The notes: generated from the letters alone by a model not told the origin. Counted from the stretch's first letter, positions 49,871 through 59,380 are shown. The stretch is DNA of 64,000 nucleotides from RGIG529 sp050950425 (GCA_050950425.1 JBMNHO010000002.1:124001-188000); one strand, 5' to 3'. Numbers and translations are program-made.

Positions 49871-50551
49871 TTATTTTTCCGTTTGCTCCTCATTGTTTGG
49901 CCGTTCCATTTCCTTTGTCTTGGTTGCAACACATCGGCAAATGGGAACCTCTTTCGCGTAAAACTTCTTTTCATAATCTGTCATGCAGCCAACCGGGCCG
50001 TTTGCGTGCAAGTCATATGTGATTTCAGAAAGAGAATAGCCGCATTGCTCAAATTGTTCAAGTGAGAATAAAAACAGGGGCTGATTGTCTGTTTTAAAAT
50101 GAATTTCTCCTCCCAATCGCAGCAGCGGGTCGTATAATTGTATAAAACGTTCGCTGGTCAAACGCCGTTTGGAGTGTTTGTTTCCCGGCCACGGATCGCA
50201 AAAATTGATATAGATCCGATCCACTTCGTGTGTCTCAAAAAAATTAAAGATTTGAGACACATCCTCTGAAATGAAATATACGTTTGAAAGCGCCTGTTCC
50301 ATGGCACGCTCCATCGCCATCACCATCGCTTCCGGGACCCGTTCAATGGCGATATATAAGACATTTGGGGTTTCCCCCGCTAAGTCGACTGTAAACCGTC
50401 CTTTCCCGCATCCAAGCTCCACACATAAGGGGGCATCCTGGCGCTTAAACTGTCTGCGCCATATCCCCTTCCATTTCTCCGGGTTCTGTACCCATACCGC
50501 TTGGCAGCGATCCATCCGTGGAATTAAATTTGGCTTTTTTCGCATTCGCAA
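49871..50551 (-). CDS. trmB: tRNA (guanine-N7)-methyltransferase
   Basis: 226 residues. Methylates G46 of tRNA with S-adenosylmethionine. CVELGCGKGRFTVDLA is the SAM-binding loop, INFCDPWPGNKHSKRRLT the catalytic core block (DPWP..K..KRRL), and FKTDNQPLFLFSLEQF the tRNA contact region. ATG 50551 follows AAGGAAGGAGAG. A consensus promoter (50584-50612) drives it. Confidence 0.93.
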   Translation of the reverse strand: MRMRKKPNLIPRMDRCQAVWVQNPEKWKGIWRRQFKRQDAPLCVELGCGKGRFTVDLAGETPNVLYIAIERVPEAMVMAMERAMEQALSNVYFISEDVSQIFNFFETHEVDRIYINFCDPWPGNKHSKRRLTSERFIQLYDPLLRLGGEIHFKTDNQPLFLFSLEQFEQCGYSLSEITYDLHANGPVGCMTDYEKKFYAKEVPICRCVATKTKEMERPNNEEQTEK

Positions 50552-50583
50552 CGCATGTCTCTCCTTCCTCTTTACCAGCAGTC

Positions 50584-50612
50584 ATTATATAAGAAATGAT
50601 GGAATGGGACAA
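50584..50612 (-). promoter_or_regulatory. Promoter of trmB
   Basis: Minus strand: TTGTCC (50612-50607), 17 bases, TATAAT (50589-50584), about 30 bases from the start codon. Confidence 0.7.
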
Positions 50613-50642
50613 GCCCTTTTTCAAAAAGCATGAAAAAAGGGC

Positions 50643-50671
50643 TTGAATTTTCCATTCAAATGAAGTATACT
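50643..50671 (+). promoter_or_regulatory. Promoter of tRNA-Pro
   Basis: TTGAAT at 50643-50648, 17 bases, TATACT at 50666-50671; the tRNA begins 40 bases later. It is back to back with the trmB promoter. Confidence 0.75.
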
Positions 50672-50710
50672 ACTTTTCGCAGCCTGTTTTACGTTCAGGT
50701 CAATCTATAA

Positions 50711-50787
50711 CGGGGCGTGGCGCAGTTTGGTAGCGCACCTGCTTTGGGAGCAGGGGGCCGCAGGTTCGAATCCTGTCGCCCCGACCA
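50711..50787 (+). tRNA. tRNA-Pro (anticodon TGG)
   Basis: 77 bases with encoded CCA. CGGGGCG pairs with CGCCCCG, anticodon loop TTTGGGA gives TGG (reads CCN), and the T-arm has GGTTCGAATCC. Confidence 0.97.
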
Positions 50788-50796
50788 TTTCCCATG

Positions 50797-50823
50797 AAAA
50801 ACCGCTTACTTAAAGCGGTTTTT
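50797..50823 (+). terminator. Terminator after tRNA-Pro
   Basis: AAAAACCGCTT and AAGCGGTTTTT form an 11-bp stem around ACTTA, then TCTGCG. Confidence 0.8.
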
Positions 50824-51003
50824 CTGCGTTTTTCGTTTGTGGCTGCTTGAGACCCCTCATATCCGGACAGCAAGACACATGCCCCCTGCGTGCCTTGGCA
50901 GCAGCCATTCACCGCGATTTAAACCCTTTCTGTTTGGACGATCCCAAATAGCCAGTATCCATTGCCCCCTTACAACAGGATTATTATCTGAGGAGGGACG
51001 ACC

Positions 51004-51765
51004 ATGATCGTTTATTTTACCGGCACCGGCAACAGCCGCTATTGTGCGGAGTGGCTTGCCCACGCGTTAGCGGATGAAGCTGTGGATTCTTTCCGTTTCA
51101 TCCGTGACGGCATTGCCGCGGAGTTGAGCTCTGAAAAACCCTGGGTCTTTGTCGCGCCTACCTACGGATGGCAGTTGCCCCGTGTTTTCACAGACTTTCT
51201 CCGCAGCGGCGACTTTAAGGGCAACCGGGATGCCTACTTTGTGATGACCTGCGGCAGCGAAATCGGCAATGCCGGGGCGAAGATAGCGCCCCTTTGTTCT
51301 CAAAAAGAGTTTAATTATAAAGGCGTTTTGCAAGTGGTCATGCCGGAGAATTATATCGCCTTGTTCGACGTCCCGGAGCAGGCGGAGGCACAGGAAATCA
51401 TCTCATCGGCTGAGCCAACGATGGAAAAAGGCGCCGCATGTATCCGGGATGGGCGAGAGTTCCCCCCGCCCAAAGCGAATGCCATAGATAGACTGAAATC
51501 TAGCATCGTCAACACAGCGTTCTACCGTTTTATCATCAAGGCGAAACCCTTTTTTGCCTCGGATGCTTGCGTATCCTGCGGCAAGTGTGCCGATGTTTGC
51601 CCCTTACGCAACATCCACATGGAAACAGGAAAGCCCATCTGGGGCGATCGGTGTACCCACTGCATGGCCTGCATCTGCGGCTGTCCCACATCAGCCATCG
51701 AGTATGGAAAAGCCAGCCGGGGCAAGCCCCGTTACCAGTGTCCGGCATATCGTGAAACGCCGTAA
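51004..51765 (+). CDS. EFR1-type flavodoxin/ferredoxin fusion protein
   Basis: 253 residues. N-terminal flavodoxin-like part with FMN phosphate loop YFTGTGNSRYCAEWLA and WVFVAPTYGWQLPRV, and a C-terminal two-cluster ferredoxin domain with CVSCGKCADVCPLRNI and CTHCMACICGCPTSAIEYG (two 4Fe-4S sites). The family (EFR1) moves electrons in anaerobes; partners are unknown here. Start ATG 51004 follows GAGGAGGGA by 6 bases. Confidence 0.87.
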   Translation: MIVYFTGTGNSRYCAEWLAHALADEAVDSFRFIRDGIAAELSSEKPWVFVAPTYGWQLPRVFTDFLRSGDFKGNRDAYFVMTCGSEIGNAGAKIAPLCSQKEFNYKGVLQVVMPENYIALFDVPEQAEAQEIISSAEPTMEKGAACIRDGREFPPPKANAIDRLKSSIVNTAFYRFIIKAKPFFASDACVSCGKCADVCPLRNIHMETGKPIWGDRCTHCMACICGCPTSAIEYGKASRGKPRYQCPAYRETP

Positions 51766-51956
51766 GTCAGCGGCCGAGGAAAGACAGGCTCACGGCGATC
51801 CCTGTTTTTGATCCCTGCCAGCGCAGACGGAGGCGCCTTGTCATCTTGGGCAAAAACAGGAGTACAATCGTTCACACAAGCAAAATGTCAGAATCAATGA
51901 AGGGAAGAACAACCCCTTTAAACGATCTCCGCGTAGCAAAGGAGGTGAAAGCGCCT

Positions 51957-53882
51957 GTGTCTGCAACGGAACATTTGAAGCGCTACTTTGGCTATGACGC
52001 GTTTCGTGAAGGGCAAGCCGAGCTTGTTGACGCACTTTTACACGGGCGGGACGCACTGGGCGTTATGCCCACAGGGGCAGGGAAATCGCTGTGTTACCAG
52101 TTGCCGTCAATGCTCCTGCCTGGCGTTACATTGGTGATCTCGCCGCTTATTTCTCTCATGCGTGACCAAGTGCAGGCCCTTGTGGCAAACGGAATACCGG
52201 CAGCATTTCTCAACAGTTCCCTGACCGATGCTCAATGTAGCCGGGTGATGACGAATGCCATCAACAGGCTGTATAAAATCATCTATCTCGCCCCGGAGCG
52301 GCTGCTTACGCCTTCTTTTTTGCGGCTTGCTTCCGCTTTGCCGCTGTCCTTGATTGCCGTGGATGAGGCGCATTGCATCTCTCAATGGGGGCAGGATTTC
52401 CGTCCCAGCTATCTGGACATTCCAATATTTGTGGACAGATTGTCGGTGCGTCCTGTCGTAGCGGCCTTCACAGCGACGGCAACGCCGCGGGTACGAAAAG
52501 ATATCCTGGCAACGCTGGAATTGCAAAACCCACTCACACGGGTCACCGGATTTAACCGCCCCAACCTTTATTTTGAAGTGAAACATCCGAAGGATAAATA
52601 TGCGTCACTTATGCAATATCTCAACGGCAGGGACAGCAGCGGCATCGTCTATTGCTCCACCCGCAAAGAAGTGGAGCGCCTTGCAGAGCGCCTGAAAACG
52701 GACGGATATTCGGCAGCGCGGTATCATGCGGGCCTTTCTGACAAAGAGCGCAGCATGTCTCAAGATGATTTTCTTTATGACCGCGTGAAAATTATCGTGG
52801 CAACCAATGCCTTTGGCATGGGAATTGATAAATCCAATGTACGCTTCGTCATCCACTATAACCTCCCTCAAAATGTAGAGAGTTACTATCAGGAAGCGGG
52901 ACGCGCGGGGCGCGACGGGCTCCCCGCGGACTGCATTTTGTTTTATGCGCGAAAAGACATCAATACCGCCCTGTTCCTCATCAACAAAAGTGAAAACCCA
53001 GATGAGATTGCCCGCAACAAACAGCTGTTCAATCAGATGGAGCAGTATTGTGAAACATATGGATGTTTGCGGCGATATATGCTGGGCTACTTTGGCGAAG
53101 CAGCCGCCGACGATTGCGGCAATTGCAGCAATTGCAACGGCACCTTTGATGAAATCGATGTGACGGTAGACGCACAAAAAATCCTCTCCCATATCCTGCG
53201 GCTAAACAGGGCGGGAAAGCGCTTCCGGTTTCCCTATACGAGCGACATCATCCTTGGGAAATCCGAAGCATTCATGAATTTACCCACCTTTGGCATCATG
53301 AAAGGCACTTCCCGCCATTACATCCGGCAGTTGACCAGCCGCCTGGCTGCTTTGGGGTATATTTGTGATGATGGCTTTCTCAGCACCACCCCCAAGGCAA
53401 GAGAGGTCCTGTTTGGCGGCGCGGCCGTTACCATTCGCAAAAGCCAAACCGCAACAAAGGCAAACCGGGAAAAAAACCAGGTTCAGCAGCCAAAGTACGC
53501 ACTGTCTGAGGGGCTACTGGCAAAGCTCAAAGAACTCAGATTAACAATTGCACATGATACAAAGGTTCCCGCGTTTGTCATTTTTTCCGACGCCACTCTT
53601 TTGGACATGTGCCAGAAGCATCCGCGAACCGAAGATGAATTGCTCGGTGTCAGCGGCGTTGGACAGGTCAAATTAGAGCGGTACGGCATGCGCTTTTTAC
53701 AGCTACTGCAAACGCACGAGCCGAATGAAGAGCAAGAAAATCATTTCCCTGCACTCACACCGGAGCTGTTTAAAAACATATCGAAATGGACGATCGTTCA
53801 TTGCAAATCTCACGTGTGGCCGATCATATCAACGCGGTCTTCATTCGTTATGGCAAAAAACGGGTCAGCGGCCAGAGACTGA
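51957..53882 (+). CDS. recQ: RecQ-type ATP-dependent DNA helicase (frame lost near the C-terminus)
   Basis: 641 residues in the open frame from GTG 51957, which has AAAGGAGGTG 9 bases upstream; longer starts from 51846 lack a site. SF2 helicase with GVMPTGAGKSLCYQLPS (Walker A), IAVDEAHCISQWGQDFRP (DEAH), the helicase C motifs GVVYCSTRKEVE-like and TNAFGMGIDKSNVRFVIHYNLP, and QEAGRAGRDG. A zinc site (CETYGCLRRYML, CGNCSNC), winged helix and HRDC domain (LAKLKELRLTIAHDTKVPAFVIFSDATL, GVSGVGQVKLERYG) follow. After an A5 run at 53772-53776 the frame turns to an unrelated tail; the true C-terminus continues in another frame. Confidence 0.9.
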   Translation: MSATEHLKRYFGYDAFREGQAELVDALLHGRDALGVMPTGAGKSLCYQLPSMLLPGVTLVISPLISLMRDQVQALVANGIPAAFLNSSLTDAQCSRVMTNAINRLYKIIYLAPERLLTPSFLRLASALPLSLIAVDEAHCISQWGQDFRPSYLDIPIFVDRLSVRPVVAAFTATATPRVRKDILATLELQNPLTRVTGFNRPNLYFEVKHPKDKYASLMQYLNGRDSSGIVYCSTRKEVERLAERLKTDGYSAARYHAGLSDKERSMSQDDFLYDRVKIIVATNAFGMGIDKSNVRFVIHYNLPQNVESYYQEAGRAGRDGLPADCILFYARKDINTALFLINKSENPDEIARNKQLFNQMEQYCETYGCLRRYMLGYFGEAAADDCGNCSNCNGTFDEIDVTVDAQKILSHILRLNRAGKRFRFPYTSDIILGKSEAFMNLPTFGIMKGTSRHYIRQLTSRLAALGYICDDGFLSTTPKAREVLFGGAAVTIRKSQTATKANREKNQVQQPKYALSEGLLAKLKELRLTIAHDTKVPAFVIFSDATLLDMCQKHPRTEDELLGVSGVGQVKLERYGMRFLQLLQTHEPNEEQENHFPALTPELFKNISKWTIVHCKSHVWPIISTRSSFVMAKNGSAARD

Positions 53883-54097
53883 ATCAATTATTGATTGAAG
53901 CAGGTTATCTGGAATGGATTGACGGCGAAAAGCTGCCTACAGATCGCGGAAAGGCCCTTGGTATAACCACAGTGGAAAGACGTTCAAGCAAAGGAGTTTA
54001 TATACAGTGCTTATTTGGCAGGGACGCCCAGCAGCTTTGCGCGCAGTTGGCTTTTCATGAGGCAATCGATGCAGAAAGGGGCGGAGCTTCCTGCTGA
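53777..54097 (+). pseudogene. Frameshifted C-terminal part of recQ
   Basis: In the shifted frame the code reads HIEMDDRSLQISRVADHINAVF, GKKRVSGQRLNQLLIEAGYLEW and PTDRGKALGITTVERRSSKGV and ends at 54097. This is a real conserved C-terminal domain of clostridial RecQ-like proteins, not a separate gene. One extra A in the A5 run would join it to the main frame. Confidence 0.7.
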
Positions 54098-54113
54098 AGT
54101 CAATATAGCCAAG

Positions 54114-54151
54114 ATGAAACCCTCACCAGCCTAGATTGGTGAGGGTTTCAT
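54114..54151. terminator. Bidirectional terminator between recQ and spoIVA
   Basis: 15-bp perfect stem (54114-54128 with 54137-54151), eight-base loop; convergent genes on both sides. Confidence 0.75.
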
Positions 54152-54158
54152 TGAGTCT

Positions 54159-55637
54159 TTATAAAATAATGCAAATCAATCCGCCGGATCCCTCGTTTAT
54201 AATGCGTTGCAACGTCTCTTGTAATTTGCTTCTCGCATCTTCCGGCATACGCATTAACTTTGACTGTAAATCTTCATTGACCAACTCATGGAACGATTTC
54301 CCGAATATGTTGGATTCCCAAATTTTCTGGGTGTCCCCTTCAAATTCCTCCAGCAGATAGGAAACCATATCTTCCGATTGTTTCTCCGTCCCGACAATGG
54401 GAGAGACCTCGGTTTCAATATTGGCTAAAATCATATGGATAGAAGGTGCGCTGGCCCGCAGGCGAACTCCATATCGGCCCCCCTGCTTTACAATCTCCGG
54501 CTCCTCCAGCACAAGCTCTTCTACATTCGGCGTTACAATACCGTACCCTGTTTCCCTCACATTGTGAAGCGCGGATGCAATTTTGTCATATTCCTGCTTT
54601 ACTTGAGACAGCCCGGTGAGAAGCTCCAGCAAATCTCCGTCATTTTGGATCTGGAAGCCCGACTGTTGTGAAAGTGTACTGTAAAACAAAGAACGGGGAA
54701 GGTCTAATTCTGCCATTACCATCCCGGAACCCAGATGGATCGATGTGACTTTTGCGCTGTTGATGCTGCTGTGTTCCCCCATCGCCAAAACAGCGGACTC
54801 CACATCGCGAATGCGGTGCATGTGTTCTGTTTCCGAACGGATCGCCTCAAACAATTCCGCTTTGATTCCATGGGTGCGGGGCAGTGCGTCTACCCACAAG
54901 GGGAGATAAATATCAAGCTCTCGCATGGGAAATTCGTACAAAACGCCCTTCAATACATCTGTAATGTCACTTTCATCCATCTCCAAGCAGTTGATGGCAA
55001 CACAAGTTACGTTGTATTGCTCCGATAGCTCCTGTCGCAACGTCTGAGCTTGGGGGGCGGTTGGATGTGCCGTGTTCAGAAGAAGCAAGAACGGCTTTCC
55101 CAATGCTTTCAGTTCCTGCACCACCCGCTCTTCCGCGCCAATGTAGCTTTCCCTTGGTAAATCAGTCACGGTTCCATCTGTTGTAATCACAAGCCCAATG
55201 GTGGAGTGTTCGGAGATCACCTTCCGTGTTCCCACTTCTGCCGCATCCGTCATCGGAATTTCATAGTCAAACCAGGGAGTGGAAACCATTCTTTCGTCTT
55301 CTCCCTCTAATTGCCCCAGCGCGCCGTCAGCCATATACCCCACGCAATCAATCAGCCGCACGGAAAACGCCGCACCCTCCCCCAAAGAAATTTCAACTGC
55401 CTCTTCCGGAACAAACTTTGGCTCCGCAGTCATAATGGTTCTGCCAGAACCGCTCTGTGGCAATTCATCTCTTGCCCGTTCCCGCCGATAGGAATTTTCA
55501 ATATTGGGGATTACCAAGGTTTCCATGAAGCGCTTAATGAATGTTGATTTCCCTGTCCGCACCGGTCCAACGACTCCAATATAAATGTCTCCATCCGTGC
55601 GGAGCGCAATGTCTTCATAAATTCTGCTGTCTGCCAC
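54159..55637 (-). CDS. spoIVA: Stage IV sporulation protein A
   Basis: 492 residues, normal length. Mother-cell ATPase that polymerises on the forespore as the base of the spore coat. P-loop GVVGPVRTGKSTFIKRF (about residue 22), family blocks NSYRRERARDELPQSGSGRTIMT, and the C-terminal NIFGKSFHELVNEDLQSKLMRMPEDAR with helix that targets the membrane. Start is GTG 55637 with AAGGGGG upstream. A sigma-E promoter lies 33 bases before the gene. Together with ypeB it shows that this is a spore former. Confidence 0.95.
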   Translation of the reverse strand: MADSRIYEDIALRTDGDIYIGVVGPVRTGKSTFIKRFMETLVIPNIENSYRRERARDELPQSGSGRTIMTAEPKFVPEEAVEISLGEGAAFSVRLIDCVGYMADGALGQLEGEDERMVSTPWFDYEIPMTDAAEVGTRKVISEHSTIGLVITTDGTVTDLPRESYIGAEERVVQELKALGKPFLLLLNTAHPTAPQAQTLRQELSEQYNVTCVAINCLEMDESDITDVLKGVLYEFPMRELDIYLPLWVDALPRTHGIKAELFEAIRSETEHMHRIRDVESAVLAMGEHSSINSAKVTSIHLGSGMVMAELDLPRSLFYSTLSQQSGFQIQNDGDLLELLTGLSQVKQEYDKIASALHNVRETGYGIVTPNVEELVLEEPEIVKQGGRYGVRLRASAPSIHMILANIETEVSPIVGTEKQSEDMVSYLLEEFEGDTQKIWESNIFGKSFHELVNEDLQSKLMRMPEDARSKLQETLQRIINEGSGGLICIIL

Positions 55638-55669
55638 GCCGATTCCCCCTTAGGTGTTTTAATACCTAA

Positions 55670-55698
55670 TATCTATGGGGATAAGCTTTGAAATATGC
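55670..55698 (-). promoter_or_regulatory. Sigma-E promoter of spoIVA
   Basis: Minus strand: GCATATT (55698-55692) equals the sigma-E -35 consensus KMATATW, a 14-base spacer, and CATAGATA (55677-55670) close to CATACAMT. spoIVA is sigma-E dependent in Bacillus, so this fits. Confidence 0.7.
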
Positions 55699-56026
55699 AA
55701 TGTTCTTAGGACAGACCCATGATTTCTTAAAGATTTTTTGCCGGAAAACGGCACGCCTTTGTTTCTATGGCTTTTACCGTATATAAACGCATTTTTCTGA
55801 TTTGAGTGGTGTACTTTCTTTTTTATTCATGGTATAATGAAGCAAACGAACATGGCCCATATTATTATTTGAAGCAGGCCCCGATGCGTACATCTTTTGA
55901 TCACTCTTTCCGCCGTCCACTTTTCAGATTATCCAAGGGATTCTGCATTGCAAATATCGCAAGGCGTTCAGGGTGCATTTGAAGCATTTTGGATTCATTG
56001 GATTAAAAGGAGGGTTCAATTTTTAT
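55699..56026. other. Intergenic region between spoIVA and the Rrf2 gene
   Basis: About 330 bases, A+T-rich, divergent. It contains the regulatory sequences of both genes. I see no further ORF with a ribosome site and no clear sigma-A promoter for the Rrf2 gene. Confidence 0.45.
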
Positions 56027-56440
56027 ATGCAGCTAAAAATTACAACAGATTATGCCATCCGTACTATCCTCCATCTTGCAACCACAAAACGAATTACCTC
56101 TTCCGCGGAAGTGGCCGATGCAATGGGTATTCCGCAAAAATATCTGATCAACACCATTGGGACCATAAAACGCGCGGGACTTGTGGAAACATATAGCGGC
56201 ACACACGGTGGATACGCGTTGGCGAAGGCCCCATCAGATATTAGCTTAGGCGATATTATTGAAGTGATGGAAGGGACCACAAAAATCAATCGCTGCTTGG
56301 AGGAGGGCCATTATTGCAGCAGGGGCGCTGCGAATGATTGCCCCATTCGCCGTGTCTATGCTGAACTGCAAGAGCGCATTGAAACATATTTAAAATCAAT
56401 TTCAATTGATCAATTGCTGTCCCCTGATTTTCAAGCATAA
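56027..56440 (+). CDS. Rrf2 family transcription regulator
   Basis: 137 residues. Winged helix MQLKITTDYAIRTILHLATTKRITSSAEVADAMGIPQKYLINTIGTIKRAGLVETY and three Cys in CLEEGHYCSRGAANDCPI (C-x6-C-x7-C), the iron-sulfur or redox-sensing site of IscR/NsrR/CymR relatives. The spacing differs slightly from IscR. AGGAGGG lies 11 bases before ATG 56027. Target genes cannot be named; the downstream pilus operon is on the other strand. Confidence 0.87.
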   Translation: MQLKITTDYAIRTILHLATTKRITSSAEVADAMGIPQKYLINTIGTIKRAGLVETYSGTHGGYALAKAPSDISLGDIIEVMEGTTKINRCLEEGHYCSRGAANDCPIRRVYAELQERIETYLKSISIDQLLSPDFQA

Positions 56441-56510
56441 CCAAAAAGGATAATCAAAGTGGATAGATTGCGTCACAAGGCGGCCTCTGTTTTATTCACA
56501 TTACCACCCA

Positions 56511-56541
56511 AATACAGTGCGGCATTTTGCCGCACTGTATT
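56511..56541. terminator. Terminator between the Rrf2 gene and pilT
   Basis: 14-bp stem (56511-56524 with 56528-56541), TTT loop, then TTTACC. It can end transcripts from both sides. Confidence 0.8.
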
Positions 56542-56609
56542 TTTACCTGCATATAAGGCCCTTTGAAGGTCCGCCCTTTGGATGCTTTCTATGTTCCGGT
56601 TTGGACAGA

Positions 56610-57671
56610 TCACCAATGTACATTCAGATATCGGGTGAGCTCGTCCTCATCGCCGGCATACTCCAGCGCCGTAGCATACGAAATCACTTGTTTCTGTACA
56701 AGTTTTGCCAAGCTGGCAGGCAAAGTCATCATGCCGGCCGCCCTGCCAGACTGCATCACAGAGCCAAGCTGATGGGTCTTTTGACCACGGATCATGCTCA
56801 GCGCAGCATCTGTCCCAACCAAAACCTCTGTAGCCGCCACCCGCCCGCTTCCGTCCGCGCGAGGCACCAGAACTTGAGTCACCACCCCTTTGAGAACACC
56901 GGCAAGCTGAATTCGGATTTGGTTTTGCCCATGTGGCTGAAATGCGTCAATGATCCGGTCAATGGTCTGCGCCGCACCGGTGGTATGCAGCGTAGACAGC
57001 ACCAAATGCCCCGTTTCCGCGGCTGTCATCGCCGCCGAAATGGTTTCAAGATCTCGCATCTCTCCCACAAGGAGCACATCCGGGTCTTCCCGCATGGCAG
57101 AGCGCAGAGCAGACTCAAAAGACATAACGTCTGACCCAACTTCTCTCTGGTGAATCAACGCTCGTTGGTTGGAGTAGAAATATTCAATGGGATCCTCTAT
57201 GGTTATGATATGCGCGGCGCGGGTGGCGTTGATATATTGAATCATAGCCGCCAGCGTTGTAGATTTACCGGAGCCGGTCGGCCCGGTGATCAAAACCAGG
57301 CCCCTAGGTTCATCCGCAAACTGTTTTAAAATGGGTGGCAGTTGCAAGGCGTCAATGGTGGGTATTTCATCGTTTAGGATACGGATGGCGGCGGCAAGAT
57401 GTCCTTTTTCCCGATATACATTGACACGATGATGTTTTCCATCGGCTGATTGAAAGGAAAAATCCAGATCTTTTCCTTCTTTTAACGCTTGCCGGCACCC
57501 GTCATCCAGCATGGATAAAATCAAGTCCTGGCACTGCTCGTCCGTGATATCATAAGGTCCTTTTTCCAAACGGCCTATCCGTCGAAATATCACAGGTGAC
57601 GATGCGCTCAAATGAATATCGGAGCATTGATGCAAGCGTGCGTATCTAATCAACTCATCCGTTGTAATCAT
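56610..57671 (-). CDS. pilT: Type IV pilus retraction ATPase PilT
   Basis: 353 residues. Hexameric ATPase that pulls pili back. Walker A ITGPTGSGKSTTLAAM (about residue 130), Asp box IITIEDPIEYFYSNQRALIHQREVG, Walker B ALRSAMREDPDVLLVGEMRDLETI and His box TAAETGHLVLSTLHTTGAAQTIDRI. It ends the pilus operon, 17 bases after pilB, and is followed by the terminator at 56511. Confidence 0.93.
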   Translation of the reverse strand: MITTDELIRYARLHQCSDIHLSASSPVIFRRIGRLEKGPYDITDEQCQDLILSMLDDGCRQALKEGKDLDFSFQSADGKHHRVNVYREKGHLAAAIRILNDEIPTIDALQLPPILKQFADEPRGLVLITGPTGSGKSTTLAAMIQYINATRAAHIITIEDPIEYFYSNQRALIHQREVGSDVMSFESALRSAMREDPDVLLVGEMRDLETISAAMTAAETGHLVLSTLHTTGAAQTIDRIIDAFQPHGQNQIRIQLAGVLKGVVTQVLVPRADGSGRVAATEVLVGTDAALSMIRGQKTHQLGSVMQSGRAAGMMTLPASLAKLVQKQVISYATALEYAGDEDELTRYLNVHW

Positions 57672-57688
57672 CGCATGGCCTCCTCCAT

Positions 57689-59365
57689 TTAGTCTGCATA
57701 ATAGGTTGTCCGAATCATTTCTTCTAAAGTAGTGACTCCCGCCTCCACTAATTTTTGTACGCTATCTTTGAGGGATATCATGTGCTGATGTTCCTTGGCA
57801 TATGCATACAGTTCTTCTGAGCTGCGCCCTTCCGTCACCATACGACGGACTGTTTTGTCCATCATCAATACTTCATGTATGGCAATTCTTCCCTTGTATC
57901 CCGTGTTGTTACAGATGTGGCATCCCGCGCCCCGGCGAGACTGTTTGATCATTAGACCCGCTGCTTGCTGCTCATCCAGGCTTGGTTCATACGTTTCTCC
58001 GCAATTGGAGCAAATTTTTCGCACCAAACGCTGTGCGACCACACCCACAAGAGAGTTTGCAACCAAGTATGCGGGCAGCCCCATGTCTTCCAAACGAACC
58101 ACAGTGGAAACAGCGTCATTGGTGTGTAGCGTAGACAGCACAAGATGCCCTGTAATGGCGGCTCGAACGGAAATGGTAGCTGTTTCTGCATCTCGTGTCT
58201 CTCCAACCATGATAACATCCGGGTCTTGGCGCAGCAACGCGCGCAACCCGCTTTCAAACGTAACTCCGGCCAGGGGGTTCACCTGAACCTGGCTGATCCC
58301 GGTGATGTTACGCTCCACCGGGTCTTCAATGGTGGCGATATTCACCGGCTGCTCCACCAATCGTTCCAACGCCATGTACAGCGTGGTTGTTTTTCCGGAT
58401 CCCGTTGGCCCTGTTAAATAAATGATGCCGTGAGGGGAACGAAGCATTTTACATAACTTTTCATAATTATCCGTGTCCATGCCAAAGTGGCCGGAGCGGT
58501 CAATCAAAGCGTCGCTGGACAAGAACCTCAGAACCGCCTTTTCTCCATATACCGTCGGGATAACGGAAACACGCATATTGATTTCCACACCCTCCAACCG
58601 AATGCGAAAATGTCCGTCTTGAGGCGCACGTTTTTCCGTGATATCAAGGTTTGCCATGATCTTAATCCGTGCAATAATCGAGACGTGGAGCGAAGCCGCC
58701 AGTGTGACGTATTTTACCATCATGCCGTCGATTCTCATCCGAACGGTGGTTTGGAATTCAAATGGTTCCACATGGATGTCGCTGGCATTGGTACTATGCC
58801 CGCGCAACAAAAGGCTATTCACCAGCCTTACAACAGGCGCCGCGTCATCGTCGTGTTCCACCGCCTCTTCTTGCAGCGTCCCCAGTTCTTCCGCCGCGTC
58901 ATTGATATCCTCTGTTACTTGCCGGGCGCAAATTTCAGAATAATAATAATCAATGGCGTTGATAATCCGGTTTTTTTCAGACAAAACCAGGGAAAGGGGC
59001 ATATTGGTTACTTGTCGGATATCTTCAATGGCATAAAAATTCAACGGATCATTGACAGCAACCATCAAATGCCCTTGCGCCGCCGATATTGCGATTAAGC
59101 AATATTTTGCCGCCAGCTGCTTGGGGATTTTGCACACGGCATCTGTATCAATGGGCTCTTTGCTCAAATCGTACAAAGGGATTTTCAAACGTTCCCCCAA
59201 TGCGGTCAGAACTTGGTATTCCGTCACATAGCCCAAATCAACCAACACCTCACCCAAACGCTTTTTTACCTGGCTTTCTTCTTGTTTTGCCAGCGCTTGC
59301 TGAAGCTGTGCTTCCGTTATATAGCCATATTCTTTCAGCACCTCGCCGATGGGAATGTTTTTCAA
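57689..59365 (-). CDS. pilB: Type IV pilus assembly ATPase PilB/GspE
   Basis: 558 residues. N-terminal MshEN-type domain (GEVLKEYGYITEAQLQQALAKQ, GEVLVDLGYVTEYQVLTALGERL), then the ATPase with TGPTGSGKTTTLYMAL, LRALLRQDPDVIMVGETRDAETA and VLSTLHTNDAVSTVVRLEDMG. A tetra-Cys zinc motif (CSNCGETYEPS with CHICNNTG) is present, as in PilB. It powers pilus extension together with PilT. Confidence 0.94.
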   Translation of the reverse strand: MKNIPIGEVLKEYGYITEAQLQQALAKQEESQVKKRLGEVLVDLGYVTEYQVLTALGERLKIPLYDLSKEPIDTDAVCKIPKQLAAKYCLIAISAAQGHLMVAVNDPLNFYAIEDIRQVTNMPLSLVLSEKNRIINAIDYYYSEICARQVTEDINDAAEELGTLQEEAVEHDDDAAPVVRLVNSLLLRGHSTNASDIHVEPFEFQTTVRMRIDGMMVKYVTLAASLHVSIIARIKIMANLDITEKRAPQDGHFRIRLEGVEINMRVSVIPTVYGEKAVLRFLSSDALIDRSGHFGMDTDNYEKLCKMLRSPHGIIYLTGPTGSGKTTTLYMALERLVEQPVNIATIEDPVERNITGISQVQVNPLAGVTFESGLRALLRQDPDVIMVGETRDAETATISVRAAITGHLVLSTLHTNDAVSTVVRLEDMGLPAYLVANSLVGVVAQRLVRKICSNCGETYEPSLDEQQAAGLMIKQSRRGAGCHICNNTGYKGRIAIHEVLMMDKTVRRMVTEGRSSEELYAYAKEHQHMISLKDSVQKLVEAGVTTLEEMIRTTYYAD

Positions 59366-59380
59366 ACCAGGTCACTTCCT

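Noticed and set aside
49352..50000. T-box leader for valS
   Set aside because: valS starts 31 bases after the CofE-like gene and nothing upstream of that gene resembles a T-box (no GGTGG-type T-box sequence).
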